NCBI RefSeq assembly: GCF_050589685.1
Contig: NZ_JBNGOS010000019.1
Coordinates: 66,882 to 130,881, forward strand
Length of the DNA stretch: 64,000 bases
Direction of reading: 5' to 3'
From: Saccharicrinis sp050589685
GTDB lineage: Bacteria; Bacteroidota; Bacteroidia; Bacteroidales; Marinilabiliaceae
The notes under the pieces are model-generated. The model was given only the letters and a program-made list of their open reading frames with translations, had not been told where the DNA came from and did not search any database. The translations under genes and the position numbers were made by a program. Positions 19,085 to 28,281 of the stretch are shown one piece after another (the first letter of the stretch is position 1; each line of letters begins with the position of its first letter).

Positions 19085-19380
19085 GATATAGATAAAAACT
19101 TATATCACTTTTACAATGAAGTTAGCATTCGATGTCCCAACTGACCCCGTACAAGAATAATGGTATATCAATGAAAGGTGTTAACGAGCGTAGTGAACTC
19201 AAGGCTAGAGACATTAAAAAGTTTGTACTTTGATTTCATATGGTGCGCAATCGATTGCATTCGTTTAAGAGAAGTATTATGGTTAGGTATTTTTTACATG
19301 CAAATACTGATTGTAATAACGAATAGGAATATAGGTTTCTTATTTGAGTTAACGTGATAAAGAATATAAAAAAAAGAATT

Positions 19381-20121
19381 ATGTGGTTGAAATATATAGT
19401 TAAAAATTGGCTGTTTCTTTTGTGTATATATGTTTCACCTATTGATTTGTTAGGTCAACATTATATGGCTGAGTTGGCTCCGGGAGAGGACTTATTTCAG
19501 GCTGTAGGTCAAAAATACGGAACGGGAGATGTATTGGTGAGCGGTAAGTTCTTTGAAAATATTTATGTGAACGACCTCGGACATCCCTATTTTAATCAGG
19601 ATGAGTATAAAAAAGGACATATAGTAATTCATAATTTAAAATTTGAAGATTTAAAGCTAAAATATAATGTATGGGATCAGACATTATTAGTTCAAAGGAA
19701 TAAAAACTCCAACTATAAGACATCGTATATGCCTCCGGTAGATTTTATTTCAGAGTTTGTTATTGATGGTCACCAATTTAAGAAGTGCAATTTGAATGGA
19801 AAAGGAAATTGCTTTTATGAAGAAATATATAATGGAGATATGAGTTGTTTGTGTTATTGGGAAAAAGATCGGTCTGAGTCTGCTCATAAAGTCTCGTTTA
19901 TGGCACATAAGTTTTCCGAACAGAAGAAAAAATTCTACCTGATAACAAATGGGACTCACTATATCTTTAAAGGGAAAAAAACATTGATAAAACTTTTCCC
20001 GGAGCATAAAAAGCAGATATCAAAGTATATAAATGAACACGATATAAAACAATACAAATTAACGGGAACCGACATGGCAAACCTGCTTGCTTTTTGTGAA
20101 AAGATATCGAAAAACGGTTAA
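19381..20121 (+). CDS. Secreted protein of unknown function upstream of TonB receptor
   Basis: An upstream GTG at 19,354 is in frame, but the ATG at 19,381 gives a signal peptide (MWLKYIVKNWLFLLCIYVSPIDLLGQ). The mature ~220 residues have several cysteines (KKCNLNGKGNCF, SCLCYW) and many lysines; I recognise no domain. It is 55 bases before the STN-type TonB receptor and seems to start a four-gene unit (this gene, receptor, DUF4249, MG2-like). The context suggests an outer-membrane or periplasmic accessory of that transporter, which is inference only. Confidence 0.55.
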   Translation: MWLKYIVKNWLFLLCIYVSPIDLLGQHYMAELAPGEDLFQAVGQKYGTGDVLVSGKFFENIYVNDLGHPYFNQDEYKKGHIVIHNLKFEDLKLKYNVWDQTLLVQRNKNSNYKTSYMPPVDFISEFVIDGHQFKKCNLNGKGNCFYEEIYNGDMSCLCYWEKDRSESAHKVSFMAHKFSEQKKKFYLITNGTHYIFKGKKTLIKLFPEHKKQISKYINEHDIKQYKLTGTDMANLLAFCEKISKNG

Positions 20122-20176
20122 AACAGGAAAATTCATTATACAATCGGTATCACATCAAAGTTAATAAACAGATTTT

Positions 20177-22960
20177 ATGCAAAAAAACACCTTAATTTTT
20201 CTGCTAACCATAGTAAGTTCTTTTGTTTATGGGCAAAAGGATTTAGTGACGCTTTCGGTTTCATTAAAAAATGCCACATTTAGTGAGTTTGTTACCGTGG
20301 TTGAAAAGCAAACTTTATATCATATCCAATATAATGATGTATGGGTTAAAGATTTAGAGGTCAGTGTTTTCGGGGTGAATTTGGAGCTTTCAAAGGTGTT
20401 AAATGACATCCTTCAAAAAAAAGGCTTAAACTTTTATATCGATAAACAAAGAAACATCATCATATACCCCGGGGAAAGAATTGTAGAAAAACTTCCCGAT
20501 TATTTTTCAAAAATTAATTTATACCAATCAACTATTACCGAAACGGATGATGAATATACTGAAGCAGAGAAAAACTATATTGAAGGAAAGAAGTTCATCA
20601 GCCCAACTGTCATTAAAGTAGGTGAAGGAAAAAGGTTCACGAATGGCAAAAGATGTGCGATTCGCGGAAAAATAACCGATCAGGAAACAGGGCATGCTTT
20701 AATAGGTGCTACGGTTTATATCGAAAATGAGGATATTGGGGCGGCAACTGATATCGACGGTTACTTTAATTTAATATTAAAGCAGGGAGAATATGAAATA
20801 GTTGCCCGGTCAATGTCAATGAAAGAAAAGAAGTTTTATCTTGATGTATATTCTGATGGAGCTTTTTCCATAGCGATGGAAAAGGAGAATTTTAGTATTA
20901 AGGAAGTAAAGGTAGTGGTTGGAGCCAACAATAATGTGACCGGAATGCAGATGGGATTTGAGCGCATGACAAGTAAAAGCATTAAAAATATTCCGGTTGT
21001 AATGGGAGAGCAGGATATCCTGAAAATAGCGCAAATGCTTCCCGGAGTTCAAAGTGCCGGTGAAGGGTCTTCCGGATTGAATGTGAGAGGGGGAACGGCC
21101 GACCAAAACATGTTTTATATCAATAAAATTCCCATATATAACACATCGCACCTTTTTGGTTTCTTTTCGGCGTTTAGTTCTGATGTAGTGAACGCTTTTT
21201 CTTTATATAAAAGTAATATACCCGCAAAATATGGAGGTCGTTTATCTTCCATATTTGATATTAATACACGTAGTGGTAATAAAAAGGAACTCTATGGAAA
21301 AGGGGGGATTAGTTTTGTTACCGGACACATGGCTGTAGAGGGACCTATAAAGAAAGATAAAAGCACCTTTGTGCTAAACTACAGAGGTACATACTCAGAC
21401 TGGTTGTTATCAAAGATTGACGATATTGATATTCAAAATAGTAATGCAGCCTTTTATGATTTAAGCGCATCTTTTAATACAGAGATTAACCAAAAGAACT
21501 CTTTAAAAACATTTTTCTATAGGAGTAAGGATGAATTTTCACTGGCTTCAACCGATGATTACTATTATGAAAATACAGGCGTTTCAGTCAATTGGAAACA
21601 TTTGTTCTCTTCCTCACTAAATGGTGATGTATCTTTGGTACATAGCCAATATCTGAACAAACACAATGGCAAAGACAATCCGTCAGAAGCTTATACGCGG
21701 GAGTTTAAGCTGAACCATTCAGAGTTAAGGGCAGACCTGATTTATAATACAAAGAAAGACCACTTGATTTCATTTGGAGTAAACTCCATATTCTATCATC
21801 AGGATAGAGGAGATGTTTTACCGTTTAATAATGAATCTTCACGAGTTCCAATAGAAATGGGTAAGGAACGAGGTGTAGAATCGGCTCTTTATGTCAGCGA
21901 TGAGTTTTCACTGTTACCAAAGTTGAAAATAAATGCCGGATTACGATTCAGTATGTTTTCATATTTGGGAGCAAAGGATGTAAATGTATATTACCCGGAT
22001 TCACCTATAGATGAAAATAATATCAAAGAAACTAAGTCTTATAGCTCAGGAGAGGTAATAAAATCATATTCGAGCCTCGAACCGCGTCTTTCGCTTAATT
22101 ATCAACTAGGCATTAACAATTCGGTAAAGGCTTCTTACAATAGAAACAAGCAATATGTATTTATGCTGAGCAATACAATTGCTATGGCGCCAACGGATAT
22201 GTGGAAGCTTGCCGACTATCATTTAAAACCACCGGTTTCCAATCAGTTATCAATAGGTTATTATCATAATATGCCCGAAAGTGGTCTCGAAGCCTCTGTT
22301 GAAGTGTATAAAAAATACATGAATAATATAGTTGAGTATAAGGATGGTGTGGACTTTCTCTCGGGAGACCCAACTGAAATGTTATTGCTGCAAGGGAATC
22401 AGGATGTTGAAGGTTTGGAATTTATGCTTAAAAAACCAAGTGGTGTGTTCTCGGGAAGAATGTCCTATACTTATTCAAAATCAATGGTTAAGGTGGATAA
22501 TGATTTGCCGTCAGAGACGATTAATAACGGAAGGGCATATCCATCTAATTATGACCGGCCACACAGTTTTAATCTTACCGCCACATTACGTTCAAATATG
22601 CGCCTGAGTTTTTCAACCATTGTTGATTATAGTACGGGTAGACCCATCACATACCCCATTACATCTTATCAGTCAAACGGTCAGGAGATACTGTATTACT
22701 CTGATCGTAATGGATATAGGATACCGGACTATTTTAGGGTAGATTTATCGGTAAACCTGGAAGGTAATTTACGCCGAAAGAAAGCGATACATAGCTTTTG
22801 GACGTTAAATATCTATAATGTTACCGGCCGAAAAAATGCCTATTCGGTGTACTACGAATCGAATAATGGCGATATGCAGGCTTATAAATTATCCATATTC
22901 GGACAACCTATCGTCAGCCTATCATGGAATTTTAAATTTGGGAACTATGCTAAAGAATAA
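20177..22960 (+). CDS. TonB-dependent receptor with N-terminal STN domain
   Basis: A 927-residue outer membrane receptor. It has a signal peptide (to SSFVYGQ), an STN/secretin-like domain at about 25-95 (VSLKNATFSEFVTVVEKQT, VLNDILQKKGLNFYI), a carboxypeptidase-regulatory-like domain at about 160-245 (IRGKITDQETGHALIGATV), a plug at about 265-375 (LKIAQMLPGVQ, LNVRGGTADQNMFYINKIPIY), and a barrel ending VSLSWNFKFGNYAKE. STN receptors often signal to FecR/sigma factors, but none is present here. It is not SusC-like and is followed by DUF4249, a known partner arrangement in Bacteroidetes. Substrate unknown. Confidence 0.9.
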   Translation: MQKNTLIFLLTIVSSFVYGQKDLVTLSVSLKNATFSEFVTVVEKQTLYHIQYNDVWVKDLEVSVFGVNLELSKVLNDILQKKGLNFYIDKQRNIIIYPGERIVEKLPDYFSKINLYQSTITETDDEYTEAEKNYIEGKKFISPTVIKVGEGKRFTNGKRCAIRGKITDQETGHALIGATVYIENEDIGAATDIDGYFNLILKQGEYEIVARSMSMKEKKFYLDVYSDGAFSIAMEKENFSIKEVKVVVGANNNVTGMQMGFERMTSKSIKNIPVVMGEQDILKIAQMLPGVQSAGEGSSGLNVRGGTADQNMFYINKIPIYNTSHLFGFFSAFSSDVVNAFSLYKSNIPAKYGGRLSSIFDINTRSGNKKELYGKGGISFVTGHMAVEGPIKKDKSTFVLNYRGTYSDWLLSKIDDIDIQNSNAAFYDLSASFNTEINQKNSLKTFFYRSKDEFSLASTDDYYYENTGVSVNWKHLFSSSLNGDVSLVHSQYLNKHNGKDNPSEAYTREFKLNHSELRADLIYNTKKDHLISFGVNSIFYHQDRGDVLPFNNESSRVPIEMGKERGVESALYVSDEFSLLPKLKINAGLRFSMFSYLGAKDVNVYYPDSPIDENNIKETKSYSSGEVIKSYSSLEPRLSLNYQLGINNSVKASYNRNKQYVFMLSNTIAMAPTDMWKLADYHLKPPVSNQLSIGYYHNMPESGLEASVEVYKKYMNNIVEYKDGVDFLSGDPTEMLLLQGNQDVEGLEFMLKKPSGVFSGRMSYTYSKSMVKVDNDLPSETINNGRAYPSNYDRPHSFNLTATLRSNMRLSFSTIVDYSTGRPITYPITSYQSNGQEILYYSDRNGYRIPDYFRVDLSVNLEGNLRRKKAIHSFWTLNIYNVTGRKNAYSVYYESNNGDMQAYKLSIFGQPIVSLSWNFKFGNYAKE

Positions 22961-23000
22961 GTATTTATCAATAATATATCGCAATAAGCTCATTAAAAAT

Positions 23001-24152
23001 ATGGTGTTTCATTCCATACTTTTAAGAAATTATAAGTTGCTGCGGACTGCAACTGTGTTCCTATTGAGTGTGATGATATACGGTTGTATTGAAGTATACA
23101 ATCCGCCTATTCAGGGTAATACGGAGTTTTTGGTGGTGGATGGAAGTATTGTTAAAGGCAACAGTATACAAACAGTGTTGGTATCCAAATCAACTTCTCT
23201 TAATGAAAGTGCTATCAATTGGGTATCTGGATGCACTGTGTGGGCAACCAATGCCGAGGGCGAGGAATTTACCTACGAAGAAGCAAGCGATGGTAATTAT
23301 CATGCTGAAATACCGCCAGAGGCACTGCCGTTTGGAAGTCAGTTTATGATCAACGTTATCACACCAGAAGGAAAAGAGTATGCCTCCGATTTCGAAACGC
23401 TCTATGAAAGTAGCCCTGTGGATAGCCTCTATTTTATTGAGGAGGCATATCAATCATCATCCTTAACAAGTCAGAGTGGTTTGCAATATTATGCCGATCT
23501 AAAAGCAGAGGAAAGTGCAACTGGCTATTATCGATGGATATTGGAGGAAACATGGGAACATCATTCGCCATATTTAATAGCAGAAATGCGTTATTCCGAT
23601 GATTACACGGGCAGTATTTATTTTGAAGAACCTACGGATAGTTTATCGGTTTGTTATACTACAAAGGAAGTGTCGGATTTGTATACAGCATCAACAGATA
23701 ATTTATCATCTAATGAGAAAAAGAAAATTCCTCTAATCTACGCTTCGGGCATCAAATTAAATTATAACTATAGTGTTTTGGTTAAGCAGTATGCAATGAG
23801 CATGACGGCTTACGATTATTGGAGTAAGACACAAGTAATTGTTTCAGAAGGAAGCGGTTTACATCAAACCCAACCAAGTTCAGTAACGGGTAACATTTGT
23901 AACGTGAACGATGCGGATGAGGTAGTTTTAGGTTTCTTTTGGGCAGCTTCATACTCAGAAAAACGATTAAATTTTAAAGGCCCGCTAAATGAAATGCTTA
24001 ATGAAAATTGTGAACTCGAAGAATATGATCCGGATGACCCACCACTTTATGAACCAATTTATTTTGATGTCAATGGTATGATAGCATCTCCAATTTGTTT
24101 TGATTGTACCTATGGGGGAGGATCATTGATTAAACCAGATTTTTTTGAGTAG
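23001..24152 (+). CDS. DUF4249 family lipoprotein
   Basis: The frame is open well into the preceding receptor gene; ATGs at 22,947 and 23,001 are possible. The ATG at 23,001 is chosen because it gives a compact lipoprotein signal (MVFHSILLRNYKLL...VMIYGCIEVYNPP). The ~383-residue product has the DUF4249 beginning (FLVVDGSIVKGNSIQTVLVSKS), a cysteine-containing SVTGNICN segment, and ends with a short C-x-x-C motif (CFDCTYGG) plus KPDFF. DUF4249 proteins regularly follow TonB receptors and are thought to be surface lipoprotein partners. No enzymatic motif is seen. Confidence 0.8.
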   Translation: MVFHSILLRNYKLLRTATVFLLSVMIYGCIEVYNPPIQGNTEFLVVDGSIVKGNSIQTVLVSKSTSLNESAINWVSGCTVWATNAEGEEFTYEEASDGNYHAEIPPEALPFGSQFMINVITPEGKEYASDFETLYESSPVDSLYFIEEAYQSSSLTSQSGLQYYADLKAEESATGYYRWILEETWEHHSPYLIAEMRYSDDYTGSIYFEEPTDSLSVCYTTKEVSDLYTASTDNLSSNEKKKIPLIYASGIKLNYNYSVLVKQYAMSMTAYDYWSKTQVIVSEGSGLHQTQPSSVTGNICNVNDADEVVLGFFWAASYSEKRLNFKGPLNEMLNENCELEEYDPDDPPLYEPIYFDVNGMIASPICFDCTYGGGSLIKPDFFE

Positions 24153-24187
24153 TAATTCAAATATATCATTGATATAAAACTTAGCTA

Positions 24188-25900
24188 ATGAATAAAAGCA
24201 CACATATTTTATATACCGTTGTTTTCCTATTGAGTTTATTTAAAATAACTGCTGCTCAAGAAGTGAAACAACCTTCGCATATACCAATAATGTCGAATAG
24301 GCTTCATGAGGAGGTCACTTTATTTACCGACCGTTCCATTTATGCGGTAGGAGAAGATATCTTTCTACAAGCTAATTATCGTAAAAATATTGTTTCAGAT
24401 AGGGAATTTAGTACTGTACTTTATGTTGAATTAATAAAACCTGATGGTATGCCAGTTCAACAATTAAAATGGCCTATCGATGGAAATAAAGCAGTTGGGA
24501 CTGTGCAAATCCCCAATAATTTGTTGACCGGTATTTATTATTTAAAAGCATATACGAGGTGGATGAGGAATTATCCTACTGAATCATATGCTTATTCACA
24601 AGTGAAGATTATAAATCCGACCAGCCCGGTATTAAATCAAAATCATAAACGAAGCGAAGATTCTATAAAATATTGTGAGGTAAGTGAAATTCCAAACTTT
24701 GAAATTAACCTGGACAAGTTGAAGTATTTACCAGGTGAGAGAATTAATGTTGAATTGAAAACGGATAATAATAGTGGCCAAGTAAACAATTATTGTGTTG
24801 CAGTGGTGAAAGAAGGTGCCAAAAATTTGACGGAAACATGTATAATCCAAAACTATAAGAACCCTGGTGAAGGAGAGGATGCTTATTTTATGCCAGAGAT
24901 AAATGGACTGGCTATAAGTGGAACAGTACTGAATTCAACAGATAAACAACCTGTTGATAATGCATTGGTTAGTTTGGCACTATTAGGTAAAAATCCGGTT
25001 TTTGAAATAGTATATACTGATATTAAAGGTCGTTTTTATTTGCAAGTACCGGATAAAACTGGCGCTGATGAATTATTTATTAATGCAGAAAAGAATGACT
25101 TGAATCTTACTATAGAGATCGATTTGGATTTTTGTAATCGTGCGGTAAATTTGAATCATGTTGAGTTCTCTCTTTCTGAAAAGGAGAAACTTGTCGCGGA
25201 GGAGATTTGTATTAATGCACAAATAAATCAGTTGTTTGAGAGTGTAAGCGAACTTGATAATACCAATGTAGAAAAGGATGGGGTAAGTTTTTTTGGTGAG
25301 CCTGACAAAACTTTTTACACAGAAGAATACATAGACCTTGTGAGTATTAAGGATTTTATCCATGAACTAATACCGGAAATAAAGAATGCAAAAGAAAAAC
25401 TGACTTTATTCTCTAATAATGGTCAAATAAATAGTTTACGTTCTCAGCCTTTTCTTTTGTTAGTAGACAATGTTTCTATATCGGATGAGGATGTTTTTTT
25501 AAATATTATTACATCCAAAGTTGAACGTATTGAATTAATTAATAGTGGTTATATAGTAGGTGATCAGGCCTATTGCGGTATAATTAGTGTTTTTTCTAAG
25601 AACAACGATATGGCAGGTGTTGAGTTACCTAAAAACGGGATGTTTTTTAAATGTGCATTACTCGACAAGAATAAAAAAGTTATAGGTGCTGAATCGGAAA
25701 ATCCAGCAGATAGCATTAGCCCAGACAGAAGAAACTGCCTTTTTTGGGATTCAAATTTGAGTTTTAATGACGCGCTAACACAGTATTATTCATTTTCCAC
25801 ATCTGATATTCCTGGAACCTATCAAATTATAGTACATGGAATAGATAAGAATGGTGAAGAATATCAAGTAAGTAAGATAAGTTTTGAAGTTGAGAAGTAA
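24188..25900 (+). CDS. MG2-like (alpha-2-macroglobulin-type) secreted protein
   Basis: The 570-residue product has a signal peptide (to KITAAQ). Its N-terminal region resembles the MG2 fold of bacterial alpha-2-macroglobulins: VTLFTDRSIYAVGEDIFLQ, then GIYYLKAYTRWMRNYP. A second Ig-like segment (NLDKLKYLPGERINVELKT) and a carboxypeptidase-regulatory-like stretch (LAISGTVLNSTDKQPVDNALVS, about 235-300) follow. There is no thioester motif (CxEQ), so it is not a full macroglobulin. It starts 35 bases after the DUF4249 gene and closes the four-gene unit. Such proteins accompany TonB receptors in many Bacteroidetes; the task is unknown. Confidence 0.7.
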   Translation: MNKSTHILYTVVFLLSLFKITAAQEVKQPSHIPIMSNRLHEEVTLFTDRSIYAVGEDIFLQANYRKNIVSDREFSTVLYVELIKPDGMPVQQLKWPIDGNKAVGTVQIPNNLLTGIYYLKAYTRWMRNYPTESYAYSQVKIINPTSPVLNQNHKRSEDSIKYCEVSEIPNFEINLDKLKYLPGERINVELKTDNNSGQVNNYCVAVVKEGAKNLTETCIIQNYKNPGEGEDAYFMPEINGLAISGTVLNSTDKQPVDNALVSLALLGKNPVFEIVYTDIKGRFYLQVPDKTGADELFINAEKNDLNLTIEIDLDFCNRAVNLNHVEFSLSEKEKLVAEEICINAQINQLFESVSELDNTNVEKDGVSFFGEPDKTFYTEEYIDLVSIKDFIHELIPEIKNAKEKLTLFSNNGQINSLRSQPFLLLVDNVSISDEDVFLNIITSKVERIELINSGYIVGDQAYCGIISVFSKNNDMAGVELPKNGMFFKCALLDKNKKVIGAESENPADSISPDRRNCLFWDSNLSFNDALTQYYSFSTSDIPGTYQIIVHGIDKNGEEYQVSKISFEVEK

Positions 25901-25970
25901 AATATAGAAATACAATCGTACATCGCATTGTTAAGTTTTTTTTACTTGACGGTGTGCTTTTTGATAAATA

Positions 25971-26290
25971 CGAGGTGATTTTGGTAATGTAGGTATTTAT
26001 TTCAAGTTAAATATAAAGGACAAGCCATTCTGTTCTTTTCCGAACTTAATATTTTATACCGACGATGAATACGTAAAAATGCGTAATTGTTAACCTATCA
26101 AAGTATTATAAATAGTAAGTGCAGGCAAAAAAGATATTGTATGAGAAGCAAATATCGGTTTGCTAAGTATTTTATTAAACTGTAATCAACAGGCATGAAA
26201 AATATTTTTTGGATTATTCCAGTATTATTTTGGGCTTTAGGTCAAGCCCCAAAGTAGAGGTTGTTGATAAAGGAACAGATAATGTGGTAA
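25971..26290 (+). pseudogene. Decayed duplicate of the beta-helix locus with internal deletion
   Basis: This stretch repeats, in diverged form, the block at about 15,935-16,250: the unidentified relic (YTDDEYVK at about 26,060-26,084), the spacer CTGTAATCAACAGGC, and the beta-helix start at 26,195 (MKNIFWI...ALGQAPK, then TAG at 26,255). It then jumps directly to the last ~33 bases of the same gene (AGAGGTTGTTGATAAAGG ... AATGTGG, 26,257-26,287). About 1.3 kb of coding sequence between signal peptide and C-terminus is missing and the frames no longer agree. CAAGCGC in the intact signal-peptide region and CAAGCCC near the intact 3' end mark the probable deletion join. The rest of the gap from 25,901 holds nothing else. 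Confidence 0.8.
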
Positions 26291-26560
26291 AAAAAATATA
26301 ATGAATGGGAAATATTGGCCGTGACCACGCCGGCAACTGTTTCCATTGAAAAAACAAAGCAAAGCCTGATGCTTGTAGGCGATCAACCCGTGGTTGTGAA
26401 AATTCCGGTTACAGCCTACTTTAAACCGGGCAAAATGCATTTGTTCCGGCAGGATGGTTCGTATATTGAACGTAACGGTAATATGAACAGACAAAATATA
26501 TACCAGGTGGAGTTTCGATTGGCAGAACCTTGTAAAAAAGCTCTAATCATTTCAAACTAA
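26291..26560 (+). pseudogene. Orphan C-terminal fragment behind the deletion scar
   Basis: The frame is open from a stop at 26,288 to 26,560 without an ATG at its start; it reads YNEWEILAVTTPATVSIEK ... VEFRLAEPCKKALIISN. Its base composition and codon use look like real coding sequence, so it is probably the last ~85 residues of a lost secreted enzyme or binding protein joined to the scar by deletion. It has a beta-sandwich look, but I cannot name the family. Confidence 0.5.
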
Positions 26561-26656
26561 CATAAGGTGTGAAAAAATAAAAACATAAATAAAGGTTAGA
26601 TACTATTAATTATATTTTATATGAAATTGATTTTAAACAAAACAAAACAAAATAAC

Positions 26657-28054
26657 ATGAAATTAAGTAAGATATTAACTTTGTTACTCTTGATGTTTTT
26701 CACTTTGCATTCCTCGGCTTTTTCAAGAACCGTTAATTCACTGAAAGAATTATTGCCATACCTGGATGATGACCATGTGAATGTGGTTTTAAAACCGGGA
26801 ACCTATTCAATTACAACGGAAGATATCAAGGGGGGAACATACGGAACAAGTGATTGTGAAGACAGGGCTAAGATTTTGTTGCTTTTTTCGGGAAGTAACA
26901 GTACATACGATTTTACCGGTGTAACCCTTAATATTGAAACCGCTGTATTTAATTGTTTTGGAAAATACAGGGTGCATGAGGTAGTAGTAACCGGTAACAA
27001 CAATGTTTTAAAAAATCTTACCATGGTAGATGTTGGTTCGGTGTATGATGGACCCAATAAAGGAGCATTAGGGGTATGTATGGATGGAAAAGATAACCTT
27101 ATTGAAGGCTTTCACATGACGGTTAAAGGATCCTATCCATATGGTTATGGCGATGCTTTTGGTAAAGGAGGCAAGAACAATATGATAAACCACCGTAAAC
27201 ACTCTGCTTTTCTTGTGCGTGGTTTACGAAATCATGCAAAAAACTGTACCATCATTCATCGATCATATGGACATTGTATGTTTATGCAGGCGGCCAGTTA
27301 CCCAACCATCGAAGGTTGTGTTATTGAAGGAGCCGTGCGTAAAACAGATGATATGCTGGCAGAAACATCAGGTCCGGCATTCGATATTGATTTTATGACT
27401 ACCTGGGGATATAGGCTGCCAGCCGGATATATGCTTAGTCTGGGAGAAGCAGGTATTCGTGCGTATAATGGGGGCACTACTATTATTGATGGCGAAATAA
27501 TTAAGAGAGGAACTGATAATCCTACTATATTGAATTGTACCATTAAAAATATGCGCACAGGCGTAACAGTTGCCCATGCTACCGGAAAGAAATATGTTGA
27601 AGGTTGTATTGTTATTGGATGTGAAAACGGCTATTCTTTAGGAAATGGCGATGTGGTTAATTGTAAAGCCGATTGTGCTTATGGGCCTGTTTATGCGAGC
27701 ACTTATGGAAATGACAAAGGTTACCATGCGGATATTACCATCATACCTGCTGAAAATGGCTACTATAACGGATCTGGTAGTGTAGCATATATTGGTGGGA
27801 GTGGTCATAAGATTACCCTGAAAGGATCATCTGAAGCTGTTGAAAATGGGTTGCGCATAATGGTTGGTGGGGATAAAGGAAACATTCGTTTATTGAACGG
27901 AAATTTTCCGCACCAAAATAATTTTAAAGGGGCAGATTTTGAATTGAATAACCTAACTGATTATCCGGTTTATCTCTCGCCTAAGAGTTCAGGAGTTAAG
28001 GTAAAATCAAAAGGTAAAGTGATTGACGAGGGTATTGGTAACCAAATAAAATAA
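26657..28054 (+). CDS. Secreted right-handed parallel beta-helix protein (paralogue)
   Basis: An ATG at 26,621 is in frame, but 26,657 gives the better signal peptide (MKLSKILTLLLLMFFTLHSSAFS). The 465-residue product shares with the protein at 16,179 the patches PYGYGDAFGKG (161-171), KHSA (181-184), ETSGPAFDIDF (236-246), MLSLGEAGIRAY (259-270) and a similar C-terminus (SSGVKVKSKGKVIDEG). Between them are coils typical of right-handed beta-helices. A polysaccharide lyase or glycosidase acting on the polymer backbone is likely; the bond cleaved is not known. GH3 follows after a terminator-like hairpin. Confidence 0.7.
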   Translation: MKLSKILTLLLLMFFTLHSSAFSRTVNSLKELLPYLDDDHVNVVLKPGTYSITTEDIKGGTYGTSDCEDRAKILLLFSGSNSTYDFTGVTLNIETAVFNCFGKYRVHEVVVTGNNNVLKNLTMVDVGSVYDGPNKGALGVCMDGKDNLIEGFHMTVKGSYPYGYGDAFGKGGKNNMINHRKHSAFLVRGLRNHAKNCTIIHRSYGHCMFMQAASYPTIEGCVIEGAVRKTDDMLAETSGPAFDIDFMTTWGYRLPAGYMLSLGEAGIRAYNGGTTIIDGEIIKRGTDNPTILNCTIKNMRTGVTVAHATGKKYVEGCIVIGCENGYSLGNGDVVNCKADCAYGPVYASTYGNDKGYHADITIIPAENGYYNGSGSVAYIGGSGHKITLKGSSEAVENGLRIMVGGDKGNIRLLNGNFPHQNNFKGADFELNNLTDYPVYLSPKSSGVKVKSKGKVIDEGIGNQIK

Positions 28055-28168
28055 GTTTCGGCAGGAAAACCCCAAGTACTGCGTTACGCCGGCCTAAAAA
28101 TACGCATTCCGAGTATGTTTTTGTTTCAATTAAAACCTACTAAACCTATTTCGGGACTCCGTTTTTTC

Positions 28169-28195
28169 AGGCTTGGCTGTACAAGCCTTGTTTTT
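28169..28195 (+). terminator. Probable intrinsic terminator after beta-helix gene
   Basis: AGGCTTG (28,169-28,175) pairs perfectly with CAAGCCT (28,182-28,188) across a 6-base loop and is followed by TGTTTTT. It sits between the beta-helix gene and the GH3 gene and suggests that GH3 has its own promoter. Confidence 0.5.
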
Positions 28196-28281
28196 GAGGC
28201 TTTCTTGTTAAAGACTTGAGTAAAGGTAAGTTTTCTTGCAGGTGCTAAACTAAATCCATCATCTAATTATATAAAATCAAA

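Noticed and set aside
22818..23000. Long N-terminal extension of the DUF4249 protein overlapping the receptor gene
   Set aside because: The overlap lies in another frame of a well-supported barrel C-terminus, and a lipoprotein signal begins at 23,001.
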